Below, one piece after another: positions 1-11,123 of a stretch of 64,000 bases of DNA (position 1 is its first letter; each line of letters starts with the position of its first letter). Under the pieces are notes generated by a model that saw only the letters and a program-made list of their open reading frames with translations, ran no database searches and was not told the origin of the DNA. The stretch lies in NCBI GenBank assembly GCA_958510825.1, contig OY294044.1, forward strand, positions 105,376,893-105,440,892. Direction: 5' to 3'. The stretch is from Brachypterus glaber (taxonomy: Eukaryota; Arthropoda; Insecta; Coleoptera; Kateretidae). The position numbers and the translations under genes are program-made.

Positions 1-1337
1 CACAAACTTTTTTTCTATTATTTTCGTGGTCGCTCATTATCTAAGATAAATTTAAAAGTTATCAGTATAGAAGCAATTATTTATTTTATATAACCGTAAT
101 ATAAATTCTTTTTGGCAAAATATCACTCTTAAATCAAATATATAATTATTAAGTTCAAAATACTCACATGTATGTAAATAATACTGAAGGTAAAAAATAA
201 AAGCCTTCATCAAAATTCAACATTTATTGTTATAACATTATTTCTGACAAATAAGTCAATTTATAACAAGCTAGTAATAGGTAGGTTAATAGTATTATTA
301 ACATTCTCAAGTATTCGGTAAAAATTATTAACGCGCCTCTGTGTTGGACAAATCCATCAAATCTGAAACATCTGTAATGACACTGATTAACAAAAAAAAG
401 TATTTTAATAAAAACGCGATTTCAAGGGTGTTCAAATATGTATTTAGATTTACCAAAGAAAAAAAAATCCAAGATATTCCTTTGGAACTATACAGAACGA
501 GAATCGGACTACAATTTAAGCCAAGAAAGTTATTTTATCGTCTTATAACAAAATGTCTAGGCTACATTAAAACATGCGAAAAAATATTTTTTGTGATTTT
601 TATAAGCTTTTTTCTCAAAAATGGAAAAAGATAGAGAGTAACTTAAAACATATTCGGAATCAGCACGAGAAATACTACCAAAATCAAGCAACATAATGTA
701 CACTTTAAGTTTGTATTGACCATGAACTCTGCAGACGGTTATTTAACATTATTTTCCAAAAACAAGTTTTTGGGATTTGGCTGTCGATGGTTCTATAACA
801 AGTGAACTTTCTACTACCATGTTCCATGGTCAGATTTTTTTGCCACGTTAGTTCAACCCATTGATCATTCAAGAGTACCGTGTATATAAACCACGAAGTT
901 CTATAATAATTATAGAACTTATAATTATTATAATTATCTCCTGCAATTTCCTACATTACCGCGTGGTTCCACTTGGTTCCAAATATAATTCCTATATAGG
1001 ACGTTTACAACAGGAAAGGACGAAAACTAGGATTTTTGAGACGCTAACGTTTGAGTGCGAATGAAAATATTTTCATCCGTGTTATTTTTTATTTGATGTA
1101 ATTAAGTTAAGAAAATCAAAATTTATTTTAAAAAAATGTATTTAAAAATACATTTTTAACGTAAATGTCAAACAAATTACATTCGTTTTACCAGACAATC
1201 ACATTCAGTTTAAAAAAACTGAGACCACAATAACTTGAGAATGCTTTGAGATAAATTTGGACCCTGGGTTCTCGGATGGAATCGGATGACAATTTTTTCG
1301 ATATTTTTTTTTAATTTAATGATTTAATTTATAGGGG
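1..1337. other. AT-rich DNA, no gene seen
   Basis: I see no convincing coding region on either strand; the short open frames have no recognisable domain. Positions about 1214-1290 resemble a recurring repeat fragment of this window, the 'ACCACGATAACTCAAGAACGC' type, also near 28080, 49420 and 55330. The rest looks like ordinary AT-rich intergenic DNA. Confidence 0.5.
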
Positions 1338-2118
1338 TAGGGGTCTTTACCTCGAAAAATTTACCTCACAAGCTATTATCTACCTCGAAAATTTTTACCT
1401 CGAAAGCCCATTACCTCTCACGAAAATTACCTCGAAAGGACATTACCTCGAAAGAAAATACCTCGAACGGCATTACCTCGCATAAAAAATTACCTCTAAA
1501 ATACATAGTTTTTAAAAAATTTGACAGCAATAAATTTATTATTATTTATTAGTTATTTAAAGCAATAATATTGACATATTATACAAATCGAAAGTATTTG
1601 AAGTTACAAATAATCAAAAAGCTGTCAATAAATCTACATTTTTTATAAAAAAAATAAATAATTTACAATAAATGTTATTTCTTTGCAAGCAATTTCACCA
1701 TATTTTCCTTTCCAAAAAAACCTGTCTTTGTACACACGATCTTTATAATATACAAAGTTTTTATACACCGCTAATTTATCTTTCGCGAACTCTCGATATA
1801 GGTTAATCGATTAATTTTGAATTATTTACTAAAACTAAAAGCTAATAAATGCCCGTAAATTAAAATTTAATCAATAAATGATAAAATATGAGCAAAAACA
1901 ATACAATATACAATAATCGCAAAGAAACAGATAAAACGATAAAAAATGCCCTTTTCGAGGTAAAAGCCGTTCGAGGTAAAATCTTTCGAGGTAATGTACT
2001 TTCGAGGTAACGACTTTTCGAGGTAATGTCCCTTCGAAGTAAATTTTTTCGAGGTAAGGTCTTTTCGAGGTAATGTCCTTTCGAGGTAATTTTTTTTTCG
2101 AGGTAACGACCGGCTCCC
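1338..2118. mobile_element. Foldback-type element with arms of TTACCTCGAAA motif arrays (copy 1)
   Basis: The left part (about 1345-1501) holds about ten TTACCTCGAAA-like units. The right part (about 1950-2108) holds about ten inverted units, TTTCGAGGTAA. An AT-rich centre of about 450 bp separates them. The outer ends are similar in inverted orientation: AGGGGTCTTTACCTCG against a right end reading CGAGGTAACGACCGGCTCCC. A second copy lies at 57475-58158 with the same layout and recognisably homologous centre. No transposase is present, so this looks like a non-autonomous foldback element. The family is not one I can name. Confidence 0.7.
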
Positions 2119-2358
2119 TATTTATAGTTGCCATAACTAACTAATGATTTAAAATTAAAATTATACAATAGGAAGGTATGCACAAATGTGTGAAAGTGTG
2201 TCGAGTATTTTCATATTGTTCGTCAATTGTTTCCGGTGTAATTAAATGTCTGTTCCGGTGCTTTAGGGGTCATCCACGAATGACTTTACTGATAATTTGC
2301 TTTTTTTTATCCAAATTTTCCCCTCGGCTCCAAAATTAAGCTTTTTTAAAAACCCCTC
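2119..2358. other. Spacer, nothing recognised
   Basis: AT-rich DNA between two repeats with no gene or structure that I can support. Confidence 0.4.
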
Positions 2359-2971
2359 CCCAGACAGCACAAAGATGTCGTAGTTCGTCATTCAAGACGT
2401 CTTAAGAACGTCGGTTTTCGCCGTATATGCGTCTCAACGACGTATGTTACAAAAGGTAACGTCTTTAAGACATCTTTTTTAAGACGCCTTACTGACGCCT
2501 TGCACAGGCGACTTTACAACATAATACCTCCTCTCATTTACGTTGCTAGGTATGGTCGTATTGATATAAAAAGCGAAATAAGAATTAGAATGAGAGGGAT
2601 TTTTTTTGTCAAAAAAAGATCTTAAAAAAATGTGATTTTTTTAATTTTTTTTTGAAAATTTCTTTTTTGATTTTTTTTTAATTTTTTCGAAAAAAAAAAT
2701 TAAAAAAATGAAAAACAAATTTCAAGAAAAGATCTTTAAAAAAATGGTATTTTTTTAATAGTTGATTGTGGTTAATTTATTTTAAGCGATGAGTATCGAA
2801 GTTAAGACGTCTTGTACCGATACTTAAAAGACATCTTATAGACATCATAATCAGATATCTTTTAAACATCCCTAAAAAGAAGTCCATAAGATATCCTTTT
2901 TATGTCTTTAGGCGTCCAGACATAATTAAGATCTAAAAAAGACGTCTTTAAGATATCATGTGCTGTCTGGG
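2359..2971. mobile_element. MITE with CCCAGACAGCAC ends (unit 1 of a tandem pair)
   Basis: The unit starts CCCAGACAGCAC and ends GTGCTGTCTGGG, a perfect 12-bp terminal inverted repeat. The subterminal parts are rich in GACGTC and GATATC-type palindromes, and the middle holds A/T runs. There is no coding sequence. It is followed without spacer by a second homologous unit. The pair is flanked by TC at 2357-2358 and TC at 3634-3635, which fits a 2-bp target duplication of the whole dimer. The superfamily is uncertain. Confidence 0.75.
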
Positions 2972-3633
2972 CCCAGATAGCACAAATATGACTTAAAGAT
3001 ATCTTAAAGATGTCGTAGCTCGTCATTCAAGACGTCTTAAAAACGTCGGTTTTCGCCGTATATGCATCTTAAAGACGTAAGACATATTTTTTAAGACGCT
3101 TTACTGACGCCTTGCACAGGCGACTTTACAACATAATACCCCCTCCCATTTACGTTGCTAGGTACGGTCGTATTGATATAAAAAGCGTAATAAGAATTAG
3201 AATGAGAGGTAATTTGTTTGTCAAAAGAAAGATCTTAAAAAAATGTGAATTATTTTTTTTATTTTTTTTATTTTTTTTTAATTTTTTTTTCAGTTTTTTT
3301 TTTTTGAAAATTTCGTTTTTGATTTTTTTTTAATTTTTTTGTGTTTCGTAAAAAAATGAATTTTTTCTTTATTTTTATTTTGTTTTTCATAAAAAGATCT
3401 TAAAAAAAATGATATATTTTTTTTTAATAGTTGCTCGTGGTTAATTTATTTTTAGTAATGAGTATCGAAGTTAAGACGTCTTGTACCGATACTTAAAAGA
3501 TATCTTATATACATCATAATCAGATATCTTTTAAACATCCCTAAAAAAAAGTTCATAAGATATCCTTTTTATGCCTTTAGGCTTCCAGACATAATTAAGA
3601 TCTTAAAAAGACGTCTTTAAGATATCATCTGGG
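2972..3633. mobile_element. MITE with CCCAGATAGCAC start (unit 2 of the tandem pair)
   Basis: This is a direct repeat of the preceding unit. It shares the segments around 'AAGATGTCGTAG', the 'TTGCACAGGCGACTTTACAA' block and the right-hand GACGTC/GATATC cluster. Its right end reads GATATCATCTGGG, so about 6-7 bases (TGCTGT) of the terminal repeat are missing. The two units have diverged mainly in their poly-T and poly-A centres. Confidence 0.72.
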
Positions 3634-3929
3634 TCCTGATTTTTTTAAAATTTTTGATCAGGTAGAAGTTTTATTATAAAACTTTTATAGGCAAAGAATC
3701 TGTCTGTCGGCCTCCCTTCAGAAATGGCTTTCTGTCTGTCCAGTAAATCTTTATTTAAAGTTCTCGGCTAGGATTATTTTTGGAAAAAATCTTGATAGGG
3801 TAAAGGGTCAGAGAGAGAGTAAAAAATATATAGCTTGCCTATTATTGATAATATAAAATTAAAAAAAATCTGTTTTGCTTTTTTTTGTAAAATATATATT
3901 GTTTTGTTGGAAGCACTTTTTATTTCTTT

Positions 3930-4808
3930 AAACATATCGATCTCGTAGAATGAAAAGCTCGGATATTTTTTTGACATATTGAATTTTTAAACTGACATTG
4001 AATGTGAACGTTTTATACTATAGGGGAGATGAGATCACAGATAATTTTTTAATTACCGATAAATAAAAGCAAAACCAAGGTAGCTTCTTTAACGAATATT
4101 ATATCTAAACTTTATTAAGCAAAGGCAATGTTAAAAATCATTGAATTTTTGCCCGTCCAATAAAAGTTAATTGAAATAAAATAGTTATTTTTGTCCTAAA
4201 ATAATTGTAAAAAATACTTATTTCGCCGAAAACAATCGGGAACATTTTTGAAATATGCTATTGCGTAATACAGGGTAGGGTGATCATTCGAAAATAATCC
4301 ACACCAAATACCTCGCAAACTAAGCACAAAATGAAATAATTGTTAATTTTTATATTGTGCTTAGTTTACAAGTTATTTGGGGTGGATCGTTTTCAAATGA
4401 TTCCGCAATAGCACATTTTAAAATTGTTCCCGATTGTTTTTGGCTAAATAAGTATTTTTACTATTTTATAATATCACATAACCTCTATTGGAGGAGCAAA
4501 AATTTGATTATTTTTAACAATTTAAAAATATTTTTTAGTTATTTTGGAACCAAAATAACTATTCAATACTATTAATAAACTTTTATCGGAGGGGCGAAAA
4601 TTCGATCATTTTTAACATTGTCCTTCCACAAATTAAACAAATTAAAATATATTTATTTTTGAAAAATAGGGCTTACAAGAAAAAAATATGCACATGGTGA
4701 TATAATCTCCCCTACATTTTTAAGTTTTGACAAAGACATTTAATGTCACTGACAAATTTATTGAAAACCGATATACGAGCTTTTCATTCTACGCAATCGA
4801 TTAAAACA
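3930..4808. repeat. Large palindromic element, about 400-bp arms
   Basis: The outer left arm (GTAGAATGAAAAGCTC at about 3945-3960) pairs with GAGCTTTTCATTCTACG at about 4777-4793. The inner arms CAAACTAAGCACAA (about 4317) and TTGTGCTTAGTTT (about 4355) meet around a loop of about 25 bases. Intermediate blocks such as ATAGGGGAGAT/ATCTCCCCTA also pair. The whole segment is one imperfect palindrome and has no coding capacity. It is a likely foldback DNA element. Confidence 0.7.
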
Positions 4809-5560
4809 TTATAACGAAATAGTAATCACTGTACACTGCAGCGTAACGTAGTTTTCAAAAATCCCCTTTACAGGTAAATATCAAGGAGCGCTTATGTGCA
4901 GCTCTTTATGCCGCGTTTTGATAAACAATATATTGTTTTAAATAAAAAACATTTTTTTACAAAAGAAAAACACCAAAAAAACGTCAAACCAGCGTCAAAG
5001 TAAATCAAGGCCCCCTCATTAAAAAAAACACCAAACAACAGAAAACCAAAACTAACTCCGGCACGGAGAGCTGGAATTAGGCGCTTGCAAATATCAAACT
5101 GAAAATATATAAACCTATATACACGTTATTGTTTTTATAGTTGCCTATAGGTAAAAGTGAAATAGATGGATTTGCAGGAAGCTTTAACTGGCAGGAATAT
5201 TTTATCTTGTGAATGAATAGGTCTGTTCGTTGGTGTTGCACTTTCTTGCACTGACGTACACTTTTCGTCCAACCAAATAAGTACTGTATTTGTGCCCTTA
5301 TTTTTAAAGATGACAAAGAATTTGTTCGACTTTAAAGTGCAAGAACCAACGAACAGACCTAATGTGAATCATTGAGGTAGGTACCTCAATGATGTGAATG
5401 TTTTTATTAATTAAAGACCGGCACTGTGATATGTATTTGCATTTTAGAATATTTTTCATTTTTTGAAATGTTTTTGTATTCTTTTAAATGTTTATTTAGT
5501 TTTTGCTTTTTTTGCGCTGTTTTCTTTGGATTGGTCGCTGAAAAGCTGCTGTGATTTCCA
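4809..5560. other. Intergenic DNA with two local inverted repeats
   Basis: No gene is seen. An inverted repeat joins AGGTCTGTTCGTTGGT (about 5219) and ACCAACGAACAGACCT (about 5346). A near-perfect palindrome, CATTGAGGTAGGTACCTCAATG, lies at about 5371-5392. The segment around 5264-5300 (CCAACCAAATAAGTACTGTATTTG) resembles the hairpin repeat found at 27529 and 40731. Confidence 0.5.
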
Positions 5561-8179
5561 CAAAACGACCTTTAAAATAAGGTGTTATTACCTGAAAATA
5601 AACTTTTTGAAGTTCAATAAAATGACTTGAAAAAGCCCTTGGATATTACATGTTTATATTTTTATACCGCTTAAACTTGGCATATAAGCAAGTAAAAAAT
5701 AATCTCTTTTTATTGTCTACATTGAGTGAAATTAGGTTTTGTCTTCTATACATTATTTAGATCAAGGTATGTACTTTTAATCGCTGACTTTATTACGTTT
5801 TTAAAAAAATTATTTTAACTTTGATATTAACTTTTATTTTATTAAAACATTTTATTTTGCTTGATCTACATTTTGTTTCCTGTTGATTCCGCTAATAAAT
5901 GTTTAGCTCTCGGATAGGTTATTATTAATTCATAAAAACATACTAAATTTGGCCGCATAAACTTGTATAATATTTTGCACGCTTTTATTGTATGTGTGTG
6001 GTCAGGCGCGTAGGTATGATTTTTTCTTGGGGGGGGATAGAATTTTTATTAAATTTGGCGCTCACTTTGGCGCCCCTACGTTAAACAAGCTTTGTCCCTG
6101 TATGTTTCTAATAAATTTGGAGCCCCTACCAAAACAAACAAACACACCCTCCGAAAAAAGCTTTTCCCTGAGCGTTTCTACAAAATTTGGGGCCCCTAAC
6201 AAAACAAAAAATCCCCCTCCGAAACGAAAAAAAAAGCTTTGTCCCTGAGTGTTTCTACAAAAATTGGCGCCCCTAAAAAAAAAAATTGCCCCTAAAGCGC
6301 CCCTAAAAAATTTTTCTCACCAAAAAATTTTGTGCACTAAAAAATTTTTAGTGAGCAAAATTTTTTAGGGGCGCTAAATTTTTCAGGGCGCCAAATTTTT
6401 AGGACGTCAAATTTTTTTAGGGAGCAAAATTTTTTAGGGCCTTAAATTTTTAAGGGCGCCAAATTTTTAGGGCGCTAAATTTTTCAGGGCGCCATATTTT
6501 TAAGGGCCCTTAAAAATTTTGCTCCCTAAGAAATTTGGCTCCCTAAAAAATATGGCGTCCAAAAAAAAAAGATTACAACCTATCAATAATTATAATTCCG
6601 ATAATTATCGGAAAACAATATTGAGAATTTAAAAATTTTGACGTCATATTGAATGCGCCATTTTAAATTTTAATTTTTTAGCAACCTCAAAAACCCTAAA
6701 TATTTTTCTCTGAAATAAATGAAACAACTTAACCTCAGCACTCAGTTGTTATGCCTCAAGTCAAATTTGTAGCAGTAGGTTATGAAAGTAAAAGTCTTAA
6801 CAAGTTCTTAAAAAAAAAAGGAAGATCGATTCAAAAAATTGGCCGTTCTGGAATTTTGAAATAAAAAACCTTGACAATTCCCACTGTGACATTTTTTAGG
6901 GCGCAAAATTTTTAGGGCCCTAAATTTTTAAGGGCGCCAAATTTTTTAGGGGGCCATATTTTTTAAGGCGTCAAATTTTTTGGGGCGCCAAATTTTTTGG
7001 GGCGCCAAATTTTTTAGGGCGCAAAATTTTTTAGGTCGCAAAATTTGTTGGGGCGCCAAATTTTTTAGGGCGCCAAATTTTTTAGGGCCCCAAATATTTT
7101 AGGGCGCCAAATATTTTAGGCCGAAAATTTTTTTAGGGAGCCAATTTTTTTAAGGCGCCAAATTTTTTAGGGGTCAAATTTTTTGGGGCGACAATCTTTT
7201 TGGGGCGACAATCTTTTTGGGGCGCCAAATTTTTTAGGGCGCCAAATTTTTTAGGGCGCCAATTTTTTTAGGGCGCCAAATTTTTTAGGGCTCCAAATTT
7301 TTTAGGGGGTCAAATTTTTTGGGGCGACAATTTTTTTGGGGCGCCAAATTTTTTAGGGCGCCAAATTTTTTAGGGCTCCAAATTTTTTAGAGCCCCAAAT
7401 TTTTTAGGGCGTCAAATTTCTTAGGGCGACAATTTTTTGGGGCGCCAAATTTTTTTGTCGCAATTTTTTTTAAGGGCGCCAATTTTTGGAGAAACACTCG
7501 GGGGCAAAGCTTTTTTTTCGTTTCAGAGGGGGATTTTTTGCTTTGGTAGGTGCCCCAAATTTTGTAGAAACGCTCAGGGAAAAGCTTTTTTCGGAGGATG
7601 TGTTTGTTTGTTTTGGTAGGGGCTCCAAATTTTTTATTAACATATAGGGACAAAGCTTGTTTTCGGTAGGGGCGCCAAAGTGGGCGCCAAATTTAATAAA
7701 AATTATATCCCCCCCCCAAGAAAAAACCCAGCTACGCGCCTGACCACACACATACAATATAATAAAAGCATGTAAAATATTATACAAGTTTATGCGGCCG
7801 AATTTAGTATTTTTTTATCCGAGAGCTAAACATTTATTAGCGGAATCAACAGGAAACAAAATGTAGATCAAGCAAAATAAAATATTTTAATAAAATAAAA
7901 GTTAATATCAAAGTTAAAATATTTTTTTTAAAAACGTAATAAAGTCAGCGATTAAAAGTACATACCTTGATCTTAATAATGTATAGAAGACAAAACCTAA
8001 TTTCACTCAATGTAGGCAATAAAAAGAGATTATTTTTTACTTGCTTATATGCCAAGTTTAAGCGGTATAAAAATATAAACATGTACTATCCAAGGGCTTT
8101 TTGAAGTCATCTTATTGAACTTCAAACAGTTTATTTTCAGGTAATAACATGTTAACACCTTATTTTAAAGGTCGTTTTG
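5561..8179. mobile_element. Giant foldback element with about 700-bp arms and a GGCGCC-rich core
   Basis: The left arm (about 5561-6275) is the reverse complement of the right arm (about 7465-8179). The ends are CAAAACGACC and GGTCGTTTTG. Inside, the left TGTGTGTGGTCAGGCGCG matches the right CGCGCCTGACCACACACA. The arm similarity continues into segments such as CGCTCAGGGAAAAGC. The core is an irregular minisatellite. No transposase-like reading frame exists; the short open frames in the arms are composition artefacts of the repeats. The structure resembles foldback transposons such as Drosophila FB, which is an analogy of architecture only. Confidence 0.8.
6276..7464. repeat. Irregular about 17-20-bp minisatellite (AGGGCGCCAAATTTTTT)
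   Basis: Tens of tandem variants of GGGCGCCAAATTTTTTA fill 6300-6560 and 6890-7450. Each unit holds a GGCGCC-like palindrome followed by an A/T tract. An AT-rich unique block of about 330 bp (about 6565-6890) separates the two parts. Variant units (GGGGCGACAAT, AGGGCTCCAAA, AGGGGGTCAAA) alternate, and some pairs recur, suggesting higher-order duplication. It forms the centre of the surrounding foldback element. Confidence 0.8.
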
Positions 8180-8400
8180 CTATGTTTGTCTTGCTAGATT
8201 TGAAAAATTCCCCACATTGCCCCAGTTGGATCCGCGCTTGGTCATATGTGGAAATCAGAGGTGGGGTAGTTTTTGTTAAAATTTGTATATTGGAGTTTTT
8301 GAGGTTGGTGAAAGTGAATCTGATAATAAAAAATGAATTTCGCTCGCGGAGGTGAAAAATGGAAAAGCTTTTTTACTGGGCAGTGTATTTTTAATTATTT
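8180..8400 (+). repeat. Fragment of repeat family Y (minisatellite-bearing repeat)
   Basis: The segment contains 'TTGTATATTGGAGTTTTTGAGG', 'GTGAATCTGATAATAAAAAA' and a 'GGAGGTGAAAAATGGAAAAG' end. This is the 3' part of the repeat seen more completely at 11750-12650 and 55175-55910. Confidence 0.6.
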
Positions 8401-8649
8401 TTTATAATCTCTAAAACTTGTTCAGAATTTATGTCCTTGTTTTGGTCATTAAACCAAAATACCTACTGTACCGCCCAAAAATTAAACCAATAGCCTCAAC
8501 CTTTAAGTAGTTATAATCACTGTCAAAAGACATTATGATAGGTATGTTCTAGGGCAATTCCTAAAAAATGTTAAGGTGAAGAAAACCGTGGGATACCCGC
8601 TGAGGAACTCAGGTTTACAGAAGGAGAAAATCTTTAAGGTTACATTTTT
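8401..8649. other. Spacer, nothing recognised
   Basis: No gene or clear repeat seen. Confidence 0.35.
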
Positions 8650-9475
8650 TAGGGGATCTAGGAGACTTTGCCGAAAATTTTACCGCGAAACTTTTACCGC
8701 GAAAACGTTTACTGCGAAAACATTTACCGCGCAATGATTTAACCGCGAAAGGTTTCACCGCGAAAAAGTAATTACCGCGAAAAATTATTACCGCGAAAAC
8801 ATTTACCTCGAAAACTATTATCGCGATAATAAAAATCGCGCATACTTTTACGTCGTAATAATATAATCGCGCATACTTTCGCCGCGCAATATGATAATCG
8901 CGCCTAAATTTTAATTAAAAAAAATAACCTTAAAATATATATTATAATTTTTTGAATGAAACGCTTATTTTATAATCATAGTTTTGTTTTTATTTTTTAT
9001 GAAAAACAACACCAAACAAACTAAACCAAACAATTTAATCATATTTATGTTTTTTAAAATATTAAAATTATAACACCAATATAAAGAAATTAGTTATGTA
9101 TTATATTATATTATATTTATTAGTTTAAAAACCAAACCAAACAATTTAGTTATATTAAAATTTTGTTAATTCTGAGTAGGTAACGAAAAAGTATTATAAA
9201 AAAAACGTATTTTTATAATTTAAAATTAGACTCGGAATTTGCTTTGCGCGTTAAATATTTTCGCGGCTATTACTTTCGCTATATATTTTTCGCGGTAATT
9301 GCATTTCGCTATTTAAACTTTTCGTGCTATTTTTATTTCGCTTTAATATTTTTTCGCGTTAAATTTTTATCACTGTTAATCCTTTGCGCGGAAAAAACAT
9401 TTCGCGGTAATTTTTTCGACGAAATATTTTCGCGATAATTGTTTTCGCGATAAATTTTTCGAAAAAGGCTCCCGT
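8650..9475. mobile_element. Foldback-type element with TTACCGCGAAA arrays
   Basis: The left part (about 8670-8910) has about ten or more units of TTACCGCGAAAA, grading into ATCGCGCATA. The right part (about 9240-9465) has inverted units such as TTTTCGCGGTAATT. One left unit reads TTTACCTCGAAAAC (about 8803-8816), which is the motif of the elements at 1338 and 57475. This implies a common origin with CTCG replaced by CGCG. The centre is AT-rich with no coding sequence. The right outer end GGCTCCCGTTTCC recalls the GGCTCCC end of the 1338 element. Confidence 0.65.
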
Positions 9476-9656
9476 TTCCTTTTTTAGGTAATGGCTACTG
9501 TAGTAGCCTATAGGTGCTACATTCCACTCTCCAGATTGGAAAATTATGGAGTTTTTTTTGCCCCTATGTAAAAAGTTGGGAATTTTTTAATCTTGCTGTA
9601 TTTTTATGATTTACATAATATATTATGTATATTTACATAACTTATTAGGCACTATG
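9476..9656. other. Spacer ending in a target-site copy
   Basis: AT-rich DNA; GCACTATG at 9649-9656 is the left target duplication of the next element. Confidence 0.5.
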
Positions 9657-10213
9657 CGAGGGGCGTTTCACTGACCTATTTTTGTACATGTATTGTAAAT
9701 AATGTACATTATTTACAATATTGTACGAATAATGTAAATAATGTAAGAAAAATGTAGTACTGTATGGTAATGTCGAAATAATGTAAATAATGTAGAAAAA
9801 TGTAGTACTGTATAATACTGTCGAAATAATGTCGGTAATGTAAGTAATGTCCACTTAATGTAAAGTACTGTAGAGTAATGTATGAGGCAGACGCGGATTG
9901 GCTTCTTACGGCACTGTCGGAAAAATATTAAAAAAGGTCCGTAAACGGCTCAAAACCCATAAAAAATTGGAAAATCGAAGGCCTGGTATACCCAAAATAG
10001 ACCAAATGGCCGTGTGAGGGCCCGTTTAGCACTGGGGCCCGGTCTGCTTTTGACGACCCTGCCTTAATTACGGCCAGTCCGCCACTGGTACGAGGTAATG
10101 TGGGATGTTAGGTTAAGATTAACATAAATTTAGGTTAATATATGTATATAAAATGTATAAAATATATTAATAAACAAGCCGTGAAGATATGTAATGCTAC
10201 GCATTCCATTATA

Positions 10214-10884
10214 CAGTGCGGTCCAAAAAGTCACCCCCCCCTCTTAACTTTTGAACGAGTTGAGATATCGATTTCAAATTTAGAACTCTTAAATAAGACA
10301 ACTTAAACTATTTTTAAGCATATATTTGATACTTTTATCTCTTAAAATGTGGGCAGGGGGGCATGGGGGGATTTTTTTTTTAATGGAACGGGGGGTCGTG
10401 TGATATATCATTTTAAAGCCTTTAAAATTCTCTATATAACCATATATTTTTAAATTTTTTAAACATGTTTTTTAAGGTTTTGATTTTTCAGTTTTTTGTG
10501 CTAAAAGAATAAATTTTTAAGTTTTTTTTTTTGTTAATTTTTATTTATGTCAACTAAAATTAGTTGAAAAGTATAATTTACTTTTTTTCATTTTGAAATT
10601 AGGCATTTTTAAAAAATTGTTTGGACTTTTAATAATAATATAATAATAAAAAATATACAGTTAAATGGAGAATTTTATAAGCTTTAAAATGATGTATCAC
10701 ACGACCCACCTTTCCATTTAAAAAAATGTCGCCCCATGCCCCCCTGCCCACATTTTAAGAGCTAAAAATATCAAATATATGCTTAAAGTTTAAGTTGTCT
10801 TATTTAAGAGTTCTAAATTTGAAGTCGATATCTAAACTTGTTCAAAAGTTAAGAGGGGGGGGGGGTGACTTTTGGACCGCTCTG
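10214..10884. mobile_element. Nested palindromic MITE with TA target duplication
   Basis: The ends are CAGTGCGGTCCAAAAAGTCA and TGACTTTTGGACCGCTCTG, flanked by TA on both sides (10212-10213, 10885-10886). The arms are near-complete inverted repeats: GGGCAGGGGGGCATGG against CCATGCCCCCCTGCCC, and AAATAAGACAACTTAAACT against its complement. At 34187-34200 the host element has the intact site CCATTATATATCG with a single TA, a clean empty site. This fits a Tc1/mariner-type foldback MITE. Confidence 0.85.
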
Positions 10885-11048
10885 TATATCATTCAGAGAA
10901 AGGGTGGGACCTTTTTTTTTAGTCATGAACTTTTTTTGTCGAGGAAAAAAGTTGTATTTTTAGGCTAAAAAAGTTGTAATTTTTGACCTCCTCCCCCCCC
11001 CCCCCACCAAATCTCCTTCGCTACGGCCCTGGAATTTCCAGGGGACCT

Positions 11049-11123
11049 ATTCTTCAAAACCGGGGAGTAGAACGACTGATAGAACGAGTCTGAGGTTCGT
11101 TCTACTCCCCGGTTTTGAAGAAT
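11049..11123. repeat. 27-bp perfect hairpin
   Basis: Positions 11049-11075 are exactly complementary to 11097-11123 around a 21-base loop, with GGGGAG/CTCCCC in the stem. Flanking GGGACC and CTCC pair partially. It lies in the part of the surrounding element that has no counterpart in copy 2 at 33649. Confidence 0.8.

Noticed and set aside
1871..2134. 87-residue minus-strand frame rich in LPRK repeats, and the similar 57898-58206 frame
   Set aside because: The repeats are translations of the TTTCGAGGTAA motif array of foldback elements.
5988..6248. 86-residue open frame with KFGAP repeats, and its mirror frames at 7387-7787
   Set aside because: The frames lie in the inverted arms and minisatellite of a foldback element; the apparent protein similarity between them follows from the palindrome.
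7000..7450. Possible CRISPR-like array because of regular short repeats
   Set aside because: Units are directly tandem and diverging, with no unique spacers, in a eukaryotic foldback core.
9645..9854. Tyrosine/threonine-rich open frames in the AATGTA arrays (also 11358-11628, 33601-33946, 34770-34955)
   Set aside because: They are translations of hexamer repeats in the subterminal regions of a DNA transposon.
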